Source: Candidatus Hodarchaeota archaeon (GTDB lineage Archaea; Asgardarchaeota; Heimdallarchaeia; Hodarchaeales; YT1-057). Taken from it: a stretch of 9,858 bases of DNA. The notes beneath the pieces are model-generated. The model did no database searches, was not told the origin of the DNA, and was given only the letters and a program-made list of their open reading frames with translations. The translations under genes were made by a program, and so were the position numbers. Shown here piece by piece: positions 5,809 through 9,858 of this stretch (its first letter is position 1; each line of letters opens with the position of its first letter). The DNA lies in assembly GCA_016839955.1 (NCBI GenBank), contig JAEOTI010000366.1, positions 1-9,858 on the forward strand, given 5' to 3'.

Positions 5809-6399
5809 CTAATAGTTCTCTCCTAAGAGTTCAAAATGGGCCTGAGGATGAGCACATGCAGGACAGAGATCAATAGCTTCTTCTCCCTCATGAAGATAAC
5901 CACAATTGCGACATCTCCAAACTACGGGTTTGTCTCGTTTGAAAACACGATCATTCTCAATGTTTGCAGCAAGATCTAGATATCGTTTTTCATGTTGTTT
6001 TTCAGCCACACCGATTGCCTCAAAAACCCTTGCAATTGTTTCAAAACCTTCTTCACGCGCCACTTTTGCAAAACTAGGATACATATCTGTCCATTCGTAG
6101 TTTTCACCAGCAGCAGCGTGTTTTAGATTTTCTATTGTGCCAGCCGAGGAATCATTACCTTCAAAACTTGCGGGAAATGTAGCTGTTATTTCGACCTCTC
6201 CTCCTTGTAGAAACTTAAATAATCTTTTAGCGTGTTCCTTCTCTTGATTAGCTGTCTCTTCAAAGATTGCGGATATTTGTACGTAACCTTCTTTTTTAGC
6301 TTTAGAGGCTGCGTAGGAATATCTATTTCTTGCTTGAGATTCTCCAGCAAAAGCCGTTAAGAGATTCTTTTCTGTTTGAGTTCCTTTTAATTCAGGCAT
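5809..6399 (-). CDS. rbr: Rubrerythrin (NAD(P)H/rubredoxin-dependent peroxidase)
   Basis: A 196-residue classical rubrerythrin, normal length. Residues 1-150 are the ferritin-like four-helix domain, with diiron ligands Glu20, Glu53, His56, Glu99, Glu102, Glu133 and His136. Residues 158-190 are a C-terminal rubredoxin-like domain with Cys163/Cys166 and Cys179/Cys182. The family reduces H2O2 to water using electrons from rubredoxin in the cytosol of anaerobes. The start is ATG 6399 (Met-Pro-Glu-Leu-Lys-Gly-Thr, the usual rubrerythrin N-terminus), with GGTGA 7 nt upstream. The frame stays open upstream to 6438, but that longer start would bury the ribosome binding site and add 13 non-homologous residues. 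It is the first gene of a cluster with two rubredoxins (gaps 92 and 47 nt). A palindrome at the predicted transcription start suggests repressor control. Confidence 0.97.
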   Translation of the reverse strand: MPELKGTQTEKNLLTAFAGESQARNRYSYAASKAKKEGYVQISAIFEETANQEKEHAKRLFKFLQGGEVEITATFPASFEGNDSSAGTIENLKHAAAGENYEWTDMYPSFAKVAREEGFETIARVFEAIGVAEKQHEKRYLDLAANIENDRVFKRDKPVVWRCRNCGYLHEGEEAIDLCPACAHPQAHFELLGENY

Positions 6400-6406
6400 G
6401 CAATAT

Positions 6407-6418
6407 TCACCTTTTATA
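6407..6418 (-). promoter_or_regulatory. Ribosome binding site element TATAAAAGGTGA of rbr
   Basis: On the minus strand GGTGA (6407..6411) lies 7 nt before ATG 6399, a standard archaeal Shine-Dalgarno that decides the start. The 10-mer TATAAAAGGT (6409..6418) is identical to that in front of fprA, with the same 9-nt spacing to ATG. Confidence 0.7.
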
Positions 6419-6423
6419 ATAAC

Positions 6424-6437
6424 TGATCTAAGGATCA
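6424..6437. promoter_or_regulatory. Palindrome TGATC-N4-GATCA upstream of rbr (candidate operator)
   Basis: A perfect inverted repeat with 5-nt arms and a 4-nt spacer (TAAG), 25 nt before the rubrerythrin ATG. It sits about 26 nt downstream of the candidate TATA box, so at the predicted transcription start, a common position for archaeal repressor sites. The regulator is unknown and no regulator gene lies in the window. Confidence 0.45.
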
Positions 6438-6456
6438 AATATTAACTGAAATGTGT

Positions 6457-6465
6457 TTATTTAAA
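6457..6465 (-). promoter_or_regulatory. Candidate TATA box of the rbr cluster
   Basis: On the minus strand TTTAAATAA, centred near 6461. With usual archaeal spacing transcription would start near 6435, giving a leader of about 36 nt that contains the GGTGA ribosome binding site. Confidence 0.4.
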
Positions 6466-6540
6466 CAAATAGAATCTTTAATATAATCCTCACTGATTTG
6501 ACATTTTTTTTTAGAATTTATTCTCCAAAAATAAAACACA

Positions 6541-6577
6541 TAAAAAATCAAGTGAAAAATCAAAAATTGTTTTGATT
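6541..6577 (-). terminator. Hairpin plus T-runs after the histidine kinase
   Basis: On the minus strand, 57 nt after the kinase stop, AATCAAAA and TTTTGATT form a perfect 8-bp stem with a 4-nt loop (6558..6577). It is followed by TTTT, and 8 nt on by TTTTTT (about 6541..6557). The stem is AT-rich and weak, but stem plus T-run is consistent with a terminator separating the kinase from the rubrerythrin cluster. A second small palindrome, AGAAT-TT-ATTCT, lies at 6513..6524 with no clear role. Confidence 0.45.
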
Positions 6578-6633
6578 ATTCTTCAAAATTCCAATCAGGA
6601 TCTTAAATTACCTGAAAAATAATTTTAAGCAAT

Positions 6634-9600
6634 TTACTTGTCTTCAAAAGGTATAATTATCTTAAAAGTGGTCTCAGGAGTCTCTTCAATAGAGATTTCC
6701 CATCCATGAGCCTCGATTATTTTCCTTGTTATTGCTAATCCTATTCCCATTCTACTTTTGGAAGTACTAAAACCTCGCTCAAAGATATGGTCTTTAAATT
6801 CCAAATTAATTGGAACGCCATCATTCTGAATCAATATATAATATGAATCAACTTCTGTTTTCAGTTTAACGTGAATTTTCGTGGGGTTTCCATGGTTAAT
6901 AGCATTTTCAATTATGTTTTGAAAAATTTGAGTAACTTTCGCCATATCACATGATACATGAGGAAGTCCATCAATTTTAAAATCGATAAGTGGAGAAATT
7001 AAAGTCTCTCCAACTTTCTGAACGATTTTAGTCAAGTCAACGTTATCACTTTTCTCAACTACTAAACCAGCATCAGCGAGTGAAATAGAACGGAGAAGAA
7101 GATCATTCATGCTTTTTGCTATATCACTTACTTTTGACATAAAATAGGGTTCTGATTTGTCTATTGCTAAACTAGTATAACCCTGTATTGTATGGATTTT
7201 AATCCGAAGATCGTGGGCCATCGCATGTGCAAATTCACTTAGTTCAGTTTTTTGTCTTTCTAGTAGTGCTTCAGCCTTTTTGCGTTCAGTAATATCTATA
7301 ATTGCAAATTGAAATCCTTGTTGATCACGATAAGTAAATTTACTGACAAATAGATCGATCCATCGAATTCTTCCTTCTTTTGTTAAAACTCGTGTTTGAT
7401 ACGAAAGAGGAACTATTTTTCCTTCTAGATGGTTGTTCAAATGTTTATTCAACCTTTCTCGGTCATCAGGATGAATTAAAGAATAAAGAAAAGTAGTAGG
7501 TTTTCCAAATAGTTCCTGATTGGTATAACCAATAATATTCTCAGCAATTGGATTAATGTATTGTAATTTTCCTTCTTCTATAATTGCTATACCTTGGAGA
7601 CTCTCTTCTGCAAGTGAACGATATTTTTCCTCACTTTCTCGCAATTTTTCAACAAGTCTGTGGCGTTCTGTGTTATCTATCACCGCAATTTGAACAGCTG
7701 GTTCTCCTCTATAGATGATAAGAGAGGCAATTGTATCTATCCAACGAAGTGTTCCATTTTTTCTGGTTATTTTATATGACCTCTTTTTTGGACCAGACTC
7801 CCCTTGTAAAACTTGATTAAATTCCTTCGAGACTAATTCTTGATTTTCTTCTGGTATTATTTTTCCGATACCAACTCTATCCAAACTTTCGAGTTCTTCT
7901 ATTGAATAACCGGAAATTTCTTCTAGTGCTCGATTTGTAAATACAATTGCATCGTTTTGGATTATTAAAATGCCTTGCAAACTCTGTTCTACAAGTGAAC
8001 GGAATTTGGTTTCACTAGCTCGTAAAGCGGTCTCAGATTCTTTGCGGTCCGTGACATCAATAATTACCGTTTGAATTGCAGGTTTTCCCTTGTATTCTAG
8101 CATACTTACTCTTAGTTCAAGCCAGTGCATAGCCCCATCTTTGCGAATAAATTGTATCTCATATTTCGGTGGTACAATTTTTCCTTTAGTTCGATCATGA
8201 TGTCTCTGCCATATCATTTCAACGTCTTTAGGATGAATTATATTCGAAATATCTTCAACAAAGAAATTTTGGAGTTCTTCAGGAGAATAACCAGTAATTT
8301 CTTCCATTACTGAATTCGAAAATACAATTTTATCCTCTTGAAAGATAATTAAACCCTGCAGAGATTCTTCAACCAACTTCCGATATTTTTCTTCACTTTC
8401 TGATAAGGCCTTCTCAGTTTCTTTTCTTTCAGTTATATCGCGAGTAACTCCAATGAGATATCTTGGATTTTGATCTTCATCTTTAATAACTGAAGCATTT
8501 AATTCAGCTACAAAAAATGAACCATCCCTTTTGACTCCGATATATTCAATTGCTGAGATAGAACCTTGTCTAAGGGTTTTCATGAAATTTTCTGTTGCTC
8601 TTTGATGATCTATAGGTGCAACGAATTCCATAGCGTTCTTTCCAATAAGTTGATCTGGTCTCTCAAATCCTAGTATCTTCGCGTTATGTAAATTTGTAAG
8701 TAAGATATTCCCTGCAAGGTCGGTCAAAGTAATACCATCAGGAGAAGTCTCGACTAATGATCGGTATTTTTGCTCACTTTCCCTTAATGCTTCCTCAGCC
8801 CATTTTTGCTCGGTAATATCTCTGCCAACACCTTGAATTTCTGTTATTGACCCCCTACTATTTAAAATTAAACGGTTAGTCCATTGTTGCCATGCTATGT
8901 GGCTGTTAGGTTTCATTACTTTTAACTCTGTTATAACTACGGGAGTTTCAGGTGATAAACCTTCTAAACGTAATTCTAATTCTTTACGATCTTTTTCTGG
9001 AAAAAATTGAAAGAAAGATGTTCCGATTAATTTACCTCGGGACAGCCTAAAATACCTACAAAACGCCTCATTGACAAAAGTTAGAATTCCACCAGGTAGA
9101 TAACGACAAATCAGTTCTGTTTGATCCTCAACAAGGGTTCGATAGAGATCTTCGCTTTCCTGTAACACTTGATCTGCAAGCCGTCGGTCTGTGATATCTT
9201 GTGTTTGTACAAGGTATCCTGCTGGTTTTCCATTGAGCCCTGGACCTAAGGGCGTTATCATAATATCAAAATAGGCTATATCGGATTTTTTGGTTTGATA
9301 AATGTTCTCGCTCTTTACATCATTAAAATCATAAGCAGTTTGATATCTTACAGTTTTTCCAGCAAGCACATGTTCTGTTATATCATCAGTGATAGTTACT
9401 CCATTAAAAAGGTTATAACCCTGTAAATCAGAAATTCCAGTTAATCCAAACATATCTAGAGTCGCGGAATTTACATCAATGATATCCCCATTAGCATTAT
9501 ATATACCAATGGCAATAGGAGATTGTTCAAAGATACTCCGAAATCGTTCCTCGCTTTCTTTCAAAGCCTGATCAGTTTTTTTCTGATCAGTTATATCTAT

Positions 9601-9858
9601 AAACATACCTTGGGCTGCAGGTTTATTTCCTAGCTGTATTATACTAATATGACCTTCAACCCAACATATTTTTCCATTTTTTTGGATTAATTGAATGGTG
9701 AATTTTTCCGTTTTATCTGGTTCAGAAAAGAGTTCTGATACTTGTCCCCAAAAATACTCCCGATAATCCGGATGAACAATAGCATAAAGCTCTTCTGAGG
9801 AAAATTCTAGTAGTTCGTTAATAGTATACCCGGTAATTTTCTCTGTTGAAGGATTTGC
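6634..9858 (-). CDS. Multi-PAS sensor histidine kinase, N-terminus beyond the window
   Basis: The frame is open to the window edge: 84 codons precede the ATG at 9606, which is therefore internal, giving at least 1074 visible residues. Numbering from that internal Met: most of one PAS before it, six complete PAS domains (about 17-143, 149-269, 276-395, 403-522, 529-648, 656-776), a HisKA-like dimerisation segment (783-850) with His798 in Ala-His-Asp-Leu-Arg, and a C-terminal HATPase (885-990) with Asn897/Asn901 (N box), Asp929-Gly930 (G1) and Met-Gly-Ile-Gly-Leu (G2). It should autophosphorylate at His798 in response to signals bound by PAS domains. No membrane segment appears in the visible part, so a soluble sensor is possible. 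No heme or flavin signature was recognised and no receiver domain or response regulator gene is present. The usual Asn-Pro after His-Asp-Leu-Arg is replaced by Ile-Lys. Function is sure at family level; the signal is unknown. Confidence 0.93.
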   Translation of the reverse strand, partial: ANPSTEKITGYTINELLEFSSEELYAIVHPDYREYFWGQVSELFSEPDKTEKFTIQLIQKNGKICWVEGHISIIQLGNKPAAQGMFIDITDQKKTDQALKESEERFRSIFEQSPIAIGIYNANGDIIDVNSATLDMFGLTGISDLQGYNLFNGVTITDDITEHVLAGKTVRYQTAYDFNDVKSENIYQTKKSDIAYFDIMITPLGPGLNGKPAGYLVQTQDITDRRLADQVLQESEDLYRTLVEDQTELICRYLPGGILTFVNEAFCRYFRLSRGKLIGTSFFQFFPEKDRKELELRLEGLSPETPVVITELKVMKPNSHIAWQQWTNRLILNSRGSITEIQGVGRDITEQKWAEEALRESEQKYRSLVETSPDGITLTDLAGNILLTNLHNAKILGFERPDQLIGKNAMEFVAPIDHQRATENFMKTLRQGSISAIEYIGVKRDGSFFVAELNASVIKDEDQNPRYLIGVTRDITERKETEKALSESEEKYRKLVEESLQGLIIFQEDKIVFSNSVMEEITGYSPEELQNFFVEDISNIIHPKDVEMIWQRHHDRTKGKIVPPKYEIQFIRKDGAMHWLELRVSMLEYKGKPAIQTVIIDVTDRKESETALRASETKFRSLVEQSLQGILIIQNDAIVFTNRALEEISGYSIEELESLDRVGIGKIIPEENQELVSKEFNQVLQGESGPKKRSYKITRKNGTLRWIDTIASLIIYRGEPAVQIAVIDNTERHRLVEKLRESEEKYRSLAEESLQGIAIIEEGKLQYINPIAENIIGYTNQELFGKPTTFLYSLIHPDDRERLNKHLNNHLEGKIVPLSYQTRVLTKEGRIRWIDLFVSKFTYRDQQGFQFAIIDITERKKAEALLERQKTELSEFAHAMAHDLRIKIHTIQGYTSLAIDKSEPYFMSKVSDIAKSMNDLLLRSISLADAGLVVEKSDNVDLTKIVQKVGETLISPLIDFKIDGLPHVSCDMAKVTQIFQNIIENAINHGNPTKIHVKLKTEVDSYYILIQNDGVPINLEFKDHIFERGFSTSKSRMGIGLAITRKIIEAHGWEISIEETPETTFKIIIPFEDK
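7279..9558 (-). repeat. Tandem array of six PAS domains (about 127 residues each)
   Basis: PAS units start at 9558, 9162, 8781, 8400, 8022 and 7641, so the period is about 378 to 396 nt. Each opens with a Ser-Glu-(Glu/Thr/Gln)-Lys-(Tyr/Phe)-Arg-x-Leu-(Val/Ala)-Glu type linker and closes with an Asp-x-Thr-(Glu/Asp)-(Arg/Gln) motif. The last three share Glu-(Glu/Gln)-Ser-Leu-Gln-Gly-(Leu/Ile) and are clearly closest to each other, implying in-gene duplication. The first unit is about five residues longer. Confidence 0.85.

Noticed and set aside
6400..6438. Upstream-extended start for rubrerythrin
   Set aside because: It would add 13 residues not seen in the family and place the GGTGA ribosome binding site inside the coding region; ATG 6399 is far better supported.
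7600..8440. Repeated DNA segments that could suggest a mobile or CRISPR-like repeat
   Set aside because: They are in phase with the PAS units and encode the Ser-Glu-x-Lys-Tyr/Phe-Arg linker, so they are domain duplication.
9568..9590. Two CTGATCAG palindromes 15 nt apart
   Set aside because: They lie inside the kinase coding sequence and encode a repeated Thr-Asp-Gln in a PAS linker; coding constraint explains them.
9604..9606. ATG as the start of the histidine kinase
   Set aside because: The 84 codons upstream stay open and encode a recognisable PAS domain (Asn-Pro-Ser-Thr-Glu-Lys-Ile-Thr-Gly-Tyr), so the Met is internal.

Overview
This AT-rich window (A+T clearly above 60% by eye) most likely comes from an anaerobic or oxygen-sensitive archaeon. 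The evidence is an FprA-type flavodiiron protein, a rubrerythrin, two rubredoxins, a long multi-PAS histidine kinase, a 40-residue-period TPR protein and an archaeal-style GGTGA ribosome binding site. The TPR and multi-PAS styles recall Asgard (Lokiarchaeota-like) genomes, but that is an impression from memory and no phylogenetic marker lies in the window. No tRNA, rRNA, CRISPR or mobile element was seen.

Layout. (1) 2..742 (+): 3' part of a putative HE...PGHH zinc peptidase-like gene, cut by the window start. It converges, with a 6-nt gap, on (2) 749..2092 (-): a membrane cation/proton antiporter with an Asp-Asp pair. (3) 2093..2464: a divergent intergenic region holding the promoters of the antiporter and fprA, with two dyads. 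(4) 2465..3670 (+): FprA flavodiiron protein. (5) 3784..5307 (+): TPR protein with a non-ATG start. It converges, with a 14-nt gap, on (6) a minus-strand cluster transcribed as rubrerythrin (5809..6399), acidic rubredoxin (5552..5716, 54 codons) and a neutral, divergent rubredoxin (5322..5504). (7) 6400..6633: rubrerythrin promoter region with a 14-nt palindrome, plus a hairpin and T-run that probably terminates the kinase. (8) 6634..9858 (-): histidine kinase with six complete PAS domains and most of a seventh, cut by the window end.

How the genes fit together. Known biochemistry of the families gives an oxygen and peroxide defence set. Rubredoxin carries electrons to rubrerythrin, which reduces H2O2 to water. 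Flavodiiron protein reduces O2 (or NO), with rubredoxin or F420H2 as donor. The two arms, fprA and rbr-rd-rd, lie on opposite strands around the TPR gene. They share the 10-mer TATAAAAGGT exactly 9 nt before both ATGs, which hints at common control. The PAS kinase just upstream could be a redox or ligand sensor, but no response regulator is visible and the link is inference.
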